Source of the DNA: Streptomyces laurentii
GTDB lineage: Bacteria > Actinomycetota > Actinomycetes > Streptomycetales > Streptomycetaceae
Length of the DNA stretch: 64,000 nucleotides
NCBI GenBank assembly: GCA_002355495.1
Contig: AP017424.1
Location: 3,162,001 to 3,226,000 of the forward strand
Reading direction: 5' to 3'
Under the pieces are notes generated by a model. That model was not told where the DNA came from. It saw only the letters and a program-made list of their open reading frames with translations, and did no database searches. The first letter of the stretch is position 1. Every line of letters begins with the position of its first letter. A program made the position numbers and the translations under genes. Shown here piece after piece: positions 26,648-34,739 of this stretch.

Positions 26648-28377
26648 GCCTCGCCGTACAGCTCGCGGAGGACCTTCTTCCGGACCTTGCCGGTGAGGGT
26701 CTTGGGCAGGGCCTCGATGACCTCCAGGCGGTCCGGCAGGAACCGCTCGTCGAGGTCCGTCTCAAGGAGGTGGGACCGCAGCTCCTCCAGCGTCGGACGC
26801 TCGTCGCCGGAGGGAACGACGACCGCCAGGATCGGGTCCTCGACCCGGCCCGTGGGGCCGACGAGGGTGGTCTCGGCGACCTTCGGGTGCCGGTTGACCA
26901 TCGACTCGATCTCGGCCAGGGGCACGACCATGCCGTCCCGCTTGATGGCGTCGCTCGCCCGGCACAGGATGCGGATGCCGCCGCGGCCGTCGTCGCGGGC
27001 CACGTCACCGGTGTCGAACCAGCCGTCGTCCAGGAGCAGCGCGTCGTACTCCGCGTCCCGCTTGTAGTAGCCGAGCGCCTGGGACGCGCCGCGGACCCGG
27101 AGCCGGCCGACGGGGCCCCGCTCGGTCGGGTTGATGCACTTGTCGATCCGGATCTCCATCGCGTCGATCGGCCGGCCGTTGCTGTGCGCCGCCCAGTCCT
27201 GGTTGTAGTCCAGCTTGGTGATGGTGACCGGGCCGTTCTCGGACATGCCCCACAGCGAGTACGTACGGGCGCCGAGCATCTCCCGGAGGTCGTCCACCAG
27301 CGGCTGGAGGACCTGCGCCGAGCCGGTGACGACGTGCCGCAGCGTGTGCACGTCGCGGGGTTCGGCCCGCTGCGACCGGGCGATGTCGTGGAGCGTCGGA
27401 GGCGGACCGTACAGCAGGGTCGCCCCGTACTTCTGTACGAGGTCGAGCAGGATGTCGTTCTTCCGGCGGTCCTGGAAGGCGATCGTGCCGCCCAGCATGA
27501 CGCTGGAGAGAATGCCCTGGCCGAAGCCGGAGTAGTGGACGAGCGGGGTGGTCACGGCGGCGACCAGGTGGTCGTCGAGGAGGAAGGTGTCGACGTAGCC
27601 GCGGATGGCCGAGTGGACCGTGTTCTGGCTGTGCAGCACCCCCTTCGACTCGCCGGTGGTGCCGGAGGTGAAGAGCACCACGAACGGCTCGTCGGGGCCG
27701 CGCTCGCGCGCCGAGAGGTCCGTGTGCACGTCCTCCCAGACCGGGTCGATGAAGTGGTCGCGGAAGTCGAGGCACCCCTCCGGGGGAGTGCCGTCGACGA
27801 TCACCACGTGCTCCAGGCCGGGGAGTTCCTGCCGCAGCCGGTTCGCCGTCTCGCCGACCGGGTTGCCCTCCCAGTCCGACATCGTCACGATCACCCGGGC
27901 CCCGGTGAGGCCCAGCCGGTGCCGCAGCGGCTCCTCGGGGGTGGTCGGGTCGATCGGGCAGATGACGGCGCCGACGCGCAGGCACGCGTACAGCAGCGGC
28001 ACCATCTCCCAGCGGTTGGGCAGCTGGACGGCGACGAAGTCACCGGGCTGGACGCCCAGTTCGACCAGACCGCCGGCGAACCGGTCGGTCAGCTGACGCA
28101 GCTCGATGTAGTCGAGGGTGTCGGTGCGGGCTTCCTTGACGCGGCGGGCGGCCACGGCCAGCTTGTGCGGGCGGAGTCTGGCCTGGCGGCGCAGGTCGTC
28201 GAGGAAGGTCTCCTCGCGCCACCAGCCGCGCTGGTAGTAGAGCGCCTCACGGGCCTCCCGGCCCTCGGGCATGGGGCTGGTGATCTCGACGACGGGCATC
28301 GCCTCGCCAGTGACGACGATCCCGTCCACGATCCGCGGCTCCGCGGTGACCGGCGCCTGTATGGTCTCGGTGGTCAC
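26644..28377 (-). CDS. Acyl-CoA ligase / AMP-dependent synthetase (second copy)
   Basis: 577 residues from a GTG with ggaagg, overlapping the dehydrogenase stop by 4 bp. ANL motifs: VLFTSGTTGESKGV, LWGMSENG, FDTGD and LPKTLTGKVRKK. It resembles cyclohexanecarboxylate or medium-chain CoA ligases. It is the middle gene of a tightly overlapping dehydrogenase-ligase-aminotransferase unit, implying that an acid formed in the pathway is activated as CoA ester or adenylate. Confidence 0.92.
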   Translation of the reverse strand: MTTETIQAPVTAEPRIVDGIVVTGEAMPVVEITSPMPEGREAREALYYQRGWWREETFLDDLRRQARLRPHKLAVAARRVKEARTDTLDYIELRQLTDRFAGGLVELGVQPGDFVAVQLPNRWEMVPLLYACLRVGAVICPIDPTTPEEPLRHRLGLTGARVIVTMSDWEGNPVGETANRLRQELPGLEHVVIVDGTPPEGCLDFRDHFIDPVWEDVHTDLSARERGPDEPFVVLFTSGTTGESKGVLHSQNTVHSAIRGYVDTFLLDDHLVAAVTTPLVHYSGFGQGILSSVMLGGTIAFQDRRKNDILLDLVQKYGATLLYGPPPTLHDIARSQRAEPRDVHTLRHVVTGSAQVLQPLVDDLREMLGARTYSLWGMSENGPVTITKLDYNQDWAAHSNGRPIDAMEIRIDKCINPTERGPVGRLRVRGASQALGYYKRDAEYDALLLDDGWFDTGDVARDDGRGGIRILCRASDAIKRDGMVVPLAEIESMVNRHPKVAETTLVGPTGRVEDPILAVVVPSGDERPTLEELRSHLLETDLDERFLPDRLEVIEALPKTLTGKVRKKVLRELYGEA

Positions 28378-29510
28378 GAGCGGTCCTTCCGGCGGGCGGT
28401 GAGCAGGGTCGGCAGGGGGTCGCCCGCGTGCGCGGCGGCGATCTCCAGGAGATCCCGGGTGTTGCGGCGGACCCGGTCGCCGACCCAGTCGAAGACCCAC
28501 GCCTTGCGGGCGTCCGCCGGCAGGTCGAAGGGGACGACCCGGGTGACGGCCAGGGCGGCCGAGGCGGCCCCGCCGATGTTGGCGATCACTCCGGGGACGA
28601 GGATGGTGCCCGCGGCCCGGGTCTTCTCCTTCGCCTCGGCGCTGGAGCTGAGGTTGCCGCCCTCGACCACCAGGCCGGCCCGTACCCGGTGCGCGTTCTC
28701 GGCGTTCAGCGCGTGCTTCTGCGCCGCGAGGATCAGCAGGTCGGCGTCCACGTCCAGCCAGGCGTCCGGCTCGTCCGACACGGTGACGTGACCGGGCAGC
28801 CGCGAGCGGTCGATCTTCCCGAACTCGTCGGTGATCGCGACGAGTTCGGCCACCGGCAGCCGGTCCGCGCTGATCGTGCCCTGGAAGTCGGCCACGCCGA
28901 CGACGGTGTGCCCGCGCTCCTCCAGGAAGTGCGCGACCGCGCGGCCCACCGCGCCGAATCCCTGCACCACGACCCGGGCCGGTCCCTTGCGGCCGCTCGC
29001 CTCCAGGGCGGTGACCGCGGCGACGCCGACACCGTGTCCGGTGCAGTCGATCAGCGGCTCGTAGTAGGTGCGCCAGTCGATCGGCATGTCCGGGGCGCCG
29101 AGCCGGTAGCGCGGGTCGTAGCCGGCCTCGTCGAAGAAGACGGCGCGGTCGGCGGGCGTGACGCCCATGTCGATGCCGAGGTGGATGCCGCCGTGCAGCA
29201 GCGGCTTGACGGTGCGGCCGAACGTACGGAAGGTCTCCTCGCGGTTGCTGCCGTCGGAGGCGATTCCGGCCTTGGCGCCGCCGATGGGCAGGCCGGCCAG
29301 GGTGAACTTGTGCGTCATGTCCCGGGCGAGGCCGGCCACCTCCTCCTGGGTGACACCGGGGGTCATCCGGGTGCCGCCCATGGCCAGGCCGTCGTAGAGC
29401 GAGTCGACGACGACCCAGCCCTTGAGGGACCCCTGGCTGCCGTTGAGCGAGACGACGAAAGCCGGATCTCGGGGGTCATCGGTGGCGGACGTGCCGTTCA
29501 CAGCGTTCAT
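28374..29510 (-). CDS. Glu/Leu/Phe/Val dehydrogenase-family enzyme
   Basis: 378 residues from the ATG preceded by gagg. Substrate/catalytic lysines Lys68 (MTHK) and Lys80 (LPIGGAK) are present, as is the Rossmann motif GFGAVGRAVA. The family reversibly deaminates amino acids with NAD(P). An amino-acid dehydrogenase beside IlvN, E2 and acyl-CoA ligase genes suggests branched-chain or unusual amino-acid metabolism, but specificity cannot be read from sequence. Directly upstream lies a five-copy 11-bp direct-repeat array, so this probably starts a separate transcript within the larger set. Confidence 0.9.
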   Translation of the reverse strand: MNAVNGTSATDDPRDPAFVVSLNGSQGSLKGWVVVDSLYDGLAMGGTRMTPGVTQEEVAGLARDMTHKFTLAGLPIGGAKAGIASDGSNREETFRTFGRTVKPLLHGGIHLGIDMGVTPADRAVFFDEAGYDPRYRLGAPDMPIDWRTYYEPLIDCTGHGVGVAAVTALEASGRKGPARVVVQGFGAVGRAVAHFLEERGHTVVGVADFQGTISADRLPVAELVAITDEFGKIDRSRLPGHVTVSDEPDAWLDVDADLLILAAQKHALNAENAHRVRAGLVVEGGNLSSSAEAKEKTRAAGTILVPGVIANIGGAASAALAVTRVVPFDLPADARKAWVFDWVGDRVRRNTRDLLEIAAAHAGDPLPTLLTARRKDRS

Positions 29511-29623
29511 GACCAAGAACCTCGTAATCGATTCGGTGGGCTTCTGTCCGGGGTGAAGCAAGGTCGGGGACGTGCCGCGGGGCCGAAGGCGGGGGTGGCG
29601 GACGGCCCCGCGGCACGGGTCTG

Positions 29624-29678
29624 GAGGACGGTGAGAGGACGGTGAGAGGACGTTGAGAGGACGTTGAGAGGACGGTGA
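29624..29678. repeat. 11-bp direct-repeat array, five copies, upstream of the dehydrogenase operon
   Basis: GAGGAC recurs at 29624, 29635, 29646, 29657 and 29668, exactly 11 bp apart; the unit is GAGGACGKTGA, or TCAMCGTCCTC on the coding strand of the dehydrogenase. Helically phased 11-bp direct repeats are typical of OmpR-family response-regulator binding sites, and an orphan OmpR-type regulator is encoded at 35.6 kb. Confidence 0.8.
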
Positions 29679-29695
29679 TCAGTGGGTCGGACCGG

Positions 29696-30259
29696 TCACC
29701 GGTACGTCTCGGCGAAGCCCCGCAGGATGTCCATTCCGTCGCTGCGGAACTCCAGGTGGGCCTGGGAGCCGAAGATGCGTCCGTCGTCGGACCGGAGGAA
29801 CTCGACGGGGGCGTGCTCGGAGCGGCCGATGGACCGGAAGCCGGCCGGCGCGGCCTGCAGGTACAGGGTGTGGCGGTGGAACACCGTCACGGTCGGCTTG
29901 ACGTAGGAGAAGATCGCCTCCTCCTTGTCGACCCGCACGTCGTAGCCGCCGACGCGCTGCGTGCCTTCCTTGAGCTCCCCGCCGTTGGCGACCGCGATGA
30001 TCTGCATGCCGCCGCAGATCCCGAAGACCGGCACGTCGGCGCCCATCACCAGATCGATCAGCGGCTTGTAGTAGTCGCCGTCGAAGGCGCGGACCTTGGT
30101 ACCGCTCAGGACGATCGCCTGGTGGCGGGAGTCCAGGCGGGCGGGGACCGAGGCGGCGTCCACCACGTCGGTCTCGGAACCCAGGTCCTCGAAGCGCTTG
30201 CGCAGCTGCGGCAGGGAGAGCGTTCCGTTGTTGACTACGAGAACCCGGGAAGTCGCCAC
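29696..30259 (-). CDS. Class-I glutamine amidotransferase-like protein
   Basis: 187 residues, a stand-alone GATase-1 domain. The nucleophile elbow FGICGGMQ supplies the Cys, and the expected distal His and Glu appear as AHLEF rather than the common HPE. Such subunits release ammonia from glutamine for a partner synthase, or hydrolyse gamma-glutamyl amides. No obvious synthase partner was seen. It is 40 bp downstream of LysZ, in the LysW operon, and could supply nitrogen or act on a glutaminyl or gamma-glutamyl bond of the carrier conjugate. See the finding on the carrier C-terminus. Confidence 0.85.
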   Translation of the reverse strand: MATSRVLVVNNGTLSLPQLRKRFEDLGSETDVVDAASVPARLDSRHQAIVLSGTKVRAFDGDYYKPLIDLVMGADVPVFGICGGMQIIAVANGGELKEGTQRVGGYDVRVDKEEAIFSYVKPTVTVFHRHTLYLQAAPAGFRSIGRSEHAPVEFLRSDDGRIFGSQAHLEFRSDGMDILRGFAETYR

Positions 30260-30299
30260 GAGTTCTGCTCCTCTCGGTGGTCGGGGGCGGGACGCGCGG

Positions 30300-31124
30300 T
30301 CACGACCTGGTGATGACGGTGCCGGTGGACTCCGCGATCAGCCGGCTCACGGGCGCGCTGCCGATGACGACTCGCAGGACACCGCGGTCCACGGCCTCAC
30401 CGGCGGCCCGCAGCTTCTTCCGCATGCCGCCGGTGGCGCCGCGGTCGCGGAAGTCGGCGGCGGCGTCCGCGCTGATCCGGCGGACCGGCTCACCGTCGAT
30501 CAGGAGGTGCTCCACGTCGGTGACGAGGGTCAGCACCGCGGCCGCCGAGGCGCCGGCGATGGCCGCCGCGGCCCGGTCGGCGTCGGTGTTGACCTCCTGT
30601 CCGGCCGCGTTGCGGGCGAGCGGGGTGACCAGGTAGCAGTGGCCGGGCTTGAGGTTCGTCAGCCGGCCCGGGGTCACCTCGGTGATCGGGCCGACCAGGT
30701 TCTCCAGCTCGACGAGCTGCTTGCCCTGCCACCACCAGCGCTCGGCCTCGCCGGCCTGCACCAGGCCGTCGCTGCCGATGACGCGCTCGACGGTGATGCC
30801 GCGGCGGGTGAGCCGTTCGGTGACGATCCGGCCGATGTCCTCGCTGACCGTCTTGATGTCGGCGATCACCTCGGGGGTGGTCCACCGGCTCTGGTTGCCG
30901 TAGCGGTCGCGGAGGATCGCGGACGGCTCCGTGTAGCGGGGGTTCAGCTCCCGCAGCGGCTTCGACCAGCCGTGGACGAGGACCAGCGGGTTGTACCGGC
31001 CGTGCTCGGCCAGGTCGTCCCACCAGCCGTCGGACATGTCGTCCAGGCAGCTTCCGCCGAGCTTGACGACGGTGGCGGTGGCGGTGGCGGTGGCGGTGGT
31101 CTCGTGATTCAGGGCCGCGGTCAT
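30300..31124 (-). CDS. lysZ-like: Amino-acid kinase acting on carrier-bound substrate (LysZ/ArgB family)
   Basis: 274 residues. Amino-acid-kinase fold with VVKLGGSCLDD, LVLVHG, VNTDADRAAAAIAG and VTDVEHLL. In LysW pathways this enzyme phosphorylates the free carboxylate of the amino acid attached to the carrier. The N-terminus contains a Thr-Ala low-complexity stretch encoded by ggtggc repeats. Start overlaps the LysY stop by 4 bp, so expression is coupled. Distinguished from ArgB by context and by the HGWSKP loop in place of the usual HGGG. Confidence 0.88.
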   Translation of the reverse strand: MTAALNHETTATATATATVVKLGGSCLDDMSDGWWDDLAEHGRYNPLVLVHGWSKPLRELNPRYTEPSAILRDRYGNQSRWTTPEVIADIKTVSEDIGRIVTERLTRRGITVERVIGSDGLVQAGEAERWWWQGKQLVELENLVGPITEVTPGRLTNLKPGHCYLVTPLARNAAGQEVNTDADRAAAAIAGASAAAVLTLVTDVEHLLIDGEPVRRISADAAADFRDRGATGGMRKKLRAAGEAVDRGVLRVVIGSAPVSRLIAESTGTVITRS

Positions 31125-32179
31125 GCCGGCATCACCGGCTGCGCCGTCAGCCCCGTCTCCTCGGCCAGCCCGAAGCGCAGGTTCAGCGCCTGGATGCCCT
31201 GCCCGGCCGCGCCCTTGACCATGTTGTCGAGCGCGGACAGGACGACGATCCGCCCGCCCTCGGGGTCGTGCATGACGGTGACGTCGCAGTAGTTGGAACC
31301 CAGGACCGCCTGCGGGTCGGGCACCGGGATCAGGGTCTCGGTGTTGCGGCGGACCCGGACGAACTGCTTGTCCTTGTAGAACCGGAGGTAGGCGCGTTGC
31401 AGCGCGCGGGCGTCGACCTCGTCGTCGGTGAGGACGTACGAACTGGCCAGCAGCCCCCGCACGTGCGAGACGCCGTACGCCGACATCGACAGGGTGGCGA
31501 TCTTGCCGGGCTTGGCCCGCTCGAAGAAGTCGCTCACCTCCGCCGCGTGCCGGTGCCCGGTCGGGGCGTACGGGGCGATGGCGCCGTTGCGCAGCGGGTG
31601 GAGGTCCGCGGTGCGCAGCGACAGACCGCCGCCGCTGGAGCCGCTCTTGCCGTCGATCAGGACCGTCTTGAGGTCCAGGCCGAGCCCGAGCGTCAGCGGG
31701 GCGAGGCCGAGGGTGATGGCGGTCGCGTAGCAGCCGGGCAGCGAGATCAGGGAGGCGCCGGCGAGCTGGTCGCCGACGAGTTCCGGGACGCCGTAGACGA
31801 ACCGGTCGACCAGTTCGGCCGTCCGCTCGACCTGCGGGTACCAGCGCTCGTGCAGCTCCGGGGTGCGGATCCGGAAGGCGCCGCTGAGGTCGATGACACA
31901 GGGCACCTGGTCGGCCAGCCGGCCGGCCAGCGCGGCCGACACCGGGGCGGGTGTGGCCAGGAAGACGACGTCGCAGCGGTCCGACAGGTCCGTGTCCGCG
32001 GTGGACTCGACCGTCAGGCCGAGGTCCATCCGGAGGCCCGGATGGAGCTCGGAGGGCCGTCGGCCCACCTTGGACGAACCGCCGAGGAAGGTGAGTTCCA
32101 GTTCGGGATGCTGGGTGACCAGGCGGATCAGCTCGCCGCCGGCCAGCCCGGAGGCGCCGACGATTCCGACTCGGATCAT
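31121..32179 (-). CDS. lysY-like: N-acetyl-gamma-glutamyl/aminoadipyl-phosphate reductase-like (LysY/ArgC family)
   Basis: 352 residues. N-terminal NAD(P) motif GIVGASGLAGGELIRL, catalytic Cys in LPGCYATA and the GHRHAAEV segment of ArgC-type reductases. It reduces the carrier-bound acyl phosphate to the semialdehyde. Overlaps both neighbours by 4 bp. Confidence 0.92.
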   Translation of the reverse strand: MIRVGIVGASGLAGGELIRLVTQHPELELTFLGGSSKVGRRPSELHPGLRMDLGLTVESTADTDLSDRCDVVFLATPAPVSAALAGRLADQVPCVIDLSGAFRIRTPELHERWYPQVERTAELVDRFVYGVPELVGDQLAGASLISLPGCYATAITLGLAPLTLGLGLDLKTVLIDGKSGSSGGGLSLRTADLHPLRNGAIAPYAPTGHRHAAEVSDFFERAKPGKIATLSMSAYGVSHVRGLLASSYVLTDDEVDARALQRAYLRFYKDKQFVRVRRNTETLIPVPDPQAVLGSNYCDVTVMHDPEGGRIVVLSALDNMVKGAAGQGIQALNLRFGLAEETGLTAQPVMPA

Positions 32180-33027
32180 GCGAGGAGCTCCTGCACGTAG
32201 CGGCTGACGGCGGAGGGGATGTCCACGCCGGTCGCCGAGGTGATCGCCCGGAACGCCGGAGCGTGGTTGACTTCGTTGACGACGTAGCCGTCGACCGTCT
32301 TGAACAGGTCGACGCCGTAGATGCCCTCGCCGAGTTCGTTCACCACACCGTCGACGATCTTCTGGACCTCGGGGTCGTGGTCCATCGCCTGGTGACGGTT
32401 GCCGAGGGCGGCGTTGCTGCGCCAGTCCTCGCCCGCGCTGGTGAACTCGGCGGCGGCGATCAGCTCGCGGCCGACGACGAAGCACCGCACGGAGCTGCCG
32501 CCGTCGAGGAACGGCTCGACCAGACAGGCCTGTTCGAACCCGTGGCCGAGGTCCTCGACGTAGTCGTAGACGGACTGGGCGGTGTCCGTGTCACGGATGA
32601 GGGTGACCCGCTTGCCCATGCCGCCGAAGACGGGCTTCAGCACCAGGGGCAGCGGGAGCTCCTCCAGCGTCTTCTCGAAGTCCTTGCGGGAGAGGACGAG
32701 ACGGTAGTCCGCGACCGGGACGCCGGCCTTGCGCAGCAGGGCGCGCAGGGCGAGCTTGTTCTCGCAGGCCTGGATCGCGTGGGCCGTGTTGAGGGTGGTG
32801 ATCCCGGAGGCCTCCGCCTGGACGGCCAGGAGGCCGCCCCGCGTGTAGCTCCGGCTGCGGATGAGAACGACGTCGTAACCGTTGAGCGAGGAATCCTCGG
32901 CGCCCAGCGCCAGGGACTCGTCGTTGACCCAGTCGATGCGGTGCCCGAAGGCCGGGGCGGTCTCGATCAGCCGGCGTTCCTCCCAGCCGATCCGATCCGC
33001 GACGATGGCGATACTGCTGCCGCTCAT
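32176..33027 (-). CDS. lysX-like: ATP-grasp ligase that loads the amino-group carrier protein (LysX family)
   Basis: 283 residues, RimK-like ATP-grasp. Visible motifs: IQACENKLALRALL, PLVLKPVFGGMGKRV (glycine-rich loop), EPFLDGGSSVRCFVVG and the Mg-binding VNEVNHAPAF. LysX family enzymes form an isopeptide between the side-chain carboxyl of the carrier C-terminal Glu and the alpha-amino group of glutamate or aminoadipate. It lies 28 bp after the carrier gene. The carrier here ends in Gln, so the chemistry may differ. Confidence 0.92.
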   Translation of the reverse strand: MSGSSIAIVADRIGWEERRLIETAPAFGHRIDWVNDESLALGAEDSSLNGYDVVLIRSRSYTRGGLLAVQAEASGITTLNTAHAIQACENKLALRALLRKAGVPVADYRLVLSRKDFEKTLEELPLPLVLKPVFGGMGKRVTLIRDTDTAQSVYDYVEDLGHGFEQACLVEPFLDGGSSVRCFVVGRELIAAAEFTSAGEDWRSNAALGNRHQAMDHDPEVQKIVDGVVNELGEGIYGVDLFKTVDGYVVNEVNHAPAFRAITSATGVDIPSAVSRYVQELLA

Positions 33028-33055
33028 GTGAGGGACTCCTATCCGGCGACGCGGC

Positions 33056-33244
33056 TCACTGGCCCCAGTCGCGCAGCGTCACTTCGATCATGGCAAGGGA
33101 GAGGGTGCCGTCGGCCTCGACGTCCTCGACGCGCAGCGTGAGCATGCACTCGGGGCAGACCAGCGTCTCGCCCTGGACCATCGGCGGGGTGGACAGCTCG
33201 GTCTCGCACTCGGGGCAGACGGCGCTGATGAGCGGGGTGGCCAT
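33056..33244 (-). CDS. lysW-like: LysW-type amino-group carrier protein with C-terminal Gln
   Basis: 62 residues. Two zinc-binding CPEC pairs (Cys10, Cys13, Cys30, Cys33) and an acidic C-terminal half with the hallmark DWG motif. The last codons are gac tgg ggc cag tga, so the protein ends D-W-G-Q instead of the DWGE of known LysW proteins, whose terminal Glu side chain holds the substrate. The family masks the amino group of glutamate or aminoadipate so the side chain can be activated and reduced without cyclising. The change is directly visible in the DNA; its consequence is inferred. Confidence 0.93.
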   Translation of the reverse strand: MATPLISAVCPECETELSTPPMVQGETLVCPECMLTLRVEDVEADGTLSLAMIEVTLRDWGQ

Positions 33245-33300
33245 GAGATGTCTCCGTTTCGGTGATGCGGGAGGGGCGGGGATGGGCGGAGGGGCGGGGA

Positions 33301-34455
33301 TCAGAGCGGCTGGAAGTCGACGGCGGCCTTGCGGATGTCGTCCCGTTCCATCAGCTCGGCACCGGAGTGCTGCTGACGCTTCGTCAGCCACTCGGTGAAG
33401 GCGTCGATGTCGAGGCCCGAGGCCTCTTCGGCCAGCGCCCACTTGACGAGGGCCGTGGTGAGCCGGGTGCGGACGCGCAGCTCGCGCCTGTTGCCGACGA
33501 GTTCGGCGGGCAGCGTCTCGTAGTGCTCGGGGTGGGTGAGCTGGCCGGGCAGCTCGTACGCGAAGGCGTGCGGGGTGGTGGGGCCGGACTGGAAGGCGTA
33601 GCCGAGCCCGGAGCCCTGGAGCGCCGCCCGGGACAGCTCGGTGAGGTGGGTCAGATCGAAGCGGGTGTCGCCGTGGATGACCCGCAGCGAGGTCAGGAGC
33701 TCGGCCAGCGGCGCGTTGCCGCCGCGCTCGCCGATGCCGGCGACGGTGGTCGAGATCCACTGGGCGCCGGCCCGGACCGCGGCCAGCGAGTTGGCCACCG
33801 CCATGCCCAGCATGTTGTGCGAGTGGATCTCGATCTCGGCGCCGTCGATCGCGGTCAGGTCCGCGATCTTCTCCTCCATCTGCCACGGGGAGAGATACGC
33901 GACGGTCTCCGCGAGCCGGAACCGGTCGGCCCCGGCCTCGAAGCCCGCGGTCACGTAGGGAACCAGCCGCTCCTTGGGGGTACGGGCACCGTCCTCACCG
34001 CTGAAGGTGACGTGGAAGCCGCGCTCCTTGGCCCCCTCGATCGCGGCGCGCGCCACGTTGAAGAGGTACTTGCTGCTCGACGAGGCGAGCTTGAGCGCCG
34101 CGTGCTCCTCCGAGGTGGGAATGGAGAACATCACGTGCTTCACGCCCAGGCGCAGCGCCTCGTCGAGCGCCTCCTCCACCTGCCGGCGGTCGCGTACGAC
34201 GACCAGGGTCATGCTGCGCTCGGGGCCCACGGCCTCGTGCGTGGCGAGGACCAGGTCGGCGTCCTTCGAGGAGGGCCCGGACACCATCCCGACCTCGACG
34301 AGGGACACGCCCGTCTTCACCAGAAGGTCCGCGATGACCACGGCGTCGCGGGGGGTGAATTCGACACCCGCCATGTGGGCCGAGTCCCGCAAGGTCGCGT
34401 CGGATATGAGGGGCAGCGCCTCCGGGACACTGACACCGTTCTCTGAAACCGCCAT
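33301..34455 (-). CDS. HMG-CoA lyase-like condensing enzyme (homocitrate/isopropylmalate synthase superfamily)
   Basis: 384 residues, DRE-TIM metallolyase fold. SDATLRDSAHMAG corresponds to the metal- and catalysis-bearing TLRDG motif, and IEIHSHNMLGMA plus TVAGIGERGGNAPL to the HxHN metal motif and glycine-rich closing segment. Homocitrate or isopropylmalate synthases join acetyl-CoA to a 2-oxo acid; other members are aldolases. It leads the LysW operon, so it may build the extended 2-oxo acid or condense with a carrier-derived aldehyde. Homoaconitase and homoisocitrate dehydrogenase genes are absent, so a plain lysine pathway is unlikely. Confidence 0.88.
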   Translation of the reverse strand: MAVSENGVSVPEALPLISDATLRDSAHMAGVEFTPRDAVVIADLLVKTGVSLVEVGMVSGPSSKDADLVLATHEAVGPERSMTLVVVRDRRQVEEALDEALRLGVKHVMFSIPTSEEHAALKLASSSSKYLFNVARAAIEGAKERGFHVTFSGEDGARTPKERLVPYVTAGFEAGADRFRLAETVAYLSPWQMEEKIADLTAIDGAEIEIHSHNMLGMAVANSLAAVRAGAQWISTTVAGIGERGGNAPLAELLTSLRVIHGDTRFDLTHLTELSRAALQGSGLGYAFQSGPTTPHAFAYELPGQLTHPEHYETLPAELVGNRRELRVRTRLTTALVKWALAEEASGLDIDAFTEWLTKRQQHSGAELMERDDIRKAAVDFQPL

Positions 34456-34532
34456 TGCCTTTACTCCTTGGTCGAAGCCCGTCGGAATGCGGCTGGTGCT
34501 GACATCAAGAATCAGCCGCCGACGGAAGGCGG

Positions 34533-34634
34533 GTCAAGGAAGGGACTGTCAGGCTTCCTTGACTTTCGTCAAGAGATGTGAAGCCCGTCAAGAAACGCAA
34601 ACCTGGCGTGAAGTCGCGTACGAGCATCGTCAAT
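34533..34634. promoter_or_regulatory. Palindrome and phased GTSAAG repeats in a divergent promoter
   Basis: A perfect 10-bp inverted repeat (gtcaaggaag at 34533-34542, cttccttgac at 34554-34563) is followed by GTCAAG or GTGAAG at 34568, 34578, 34587 and 34608 and GTCAAT at 34629, spaced about 10 or 21 bp. It lies between the HMGL/LysW operon and the divergent isomerase-like gene. Helical phasing suggests an OmpR-type regulator site. Confidence 0.6.
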
Positions 34635-34739
34635 TCAAGACATCGGAGAGCCGGACGGGAAGATTCCGCGTGGCCCGGGTATTCCACCCGTGCAAGAAGC
34701 CGGAAAACCAGAGATCTCTCCAGGAGACGGGAATTCATC

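Noticed and set aside
30300..33244. Primary lysine or arginine biosynthesis operon
   Set aside because: Streptomyces makes lysine by the diaminopimelate route; homoaconitase, LysK and arginine genes are missing and the carrier has an altered C-terminus.
33279..34446. LysW plus HMGL-overlapping long frame as a larger carrier fusion
   Set aside because: The upstream part is a shadow of the HMGL gene; the ATG at 33244 gives the standard 62-residue LysW length.
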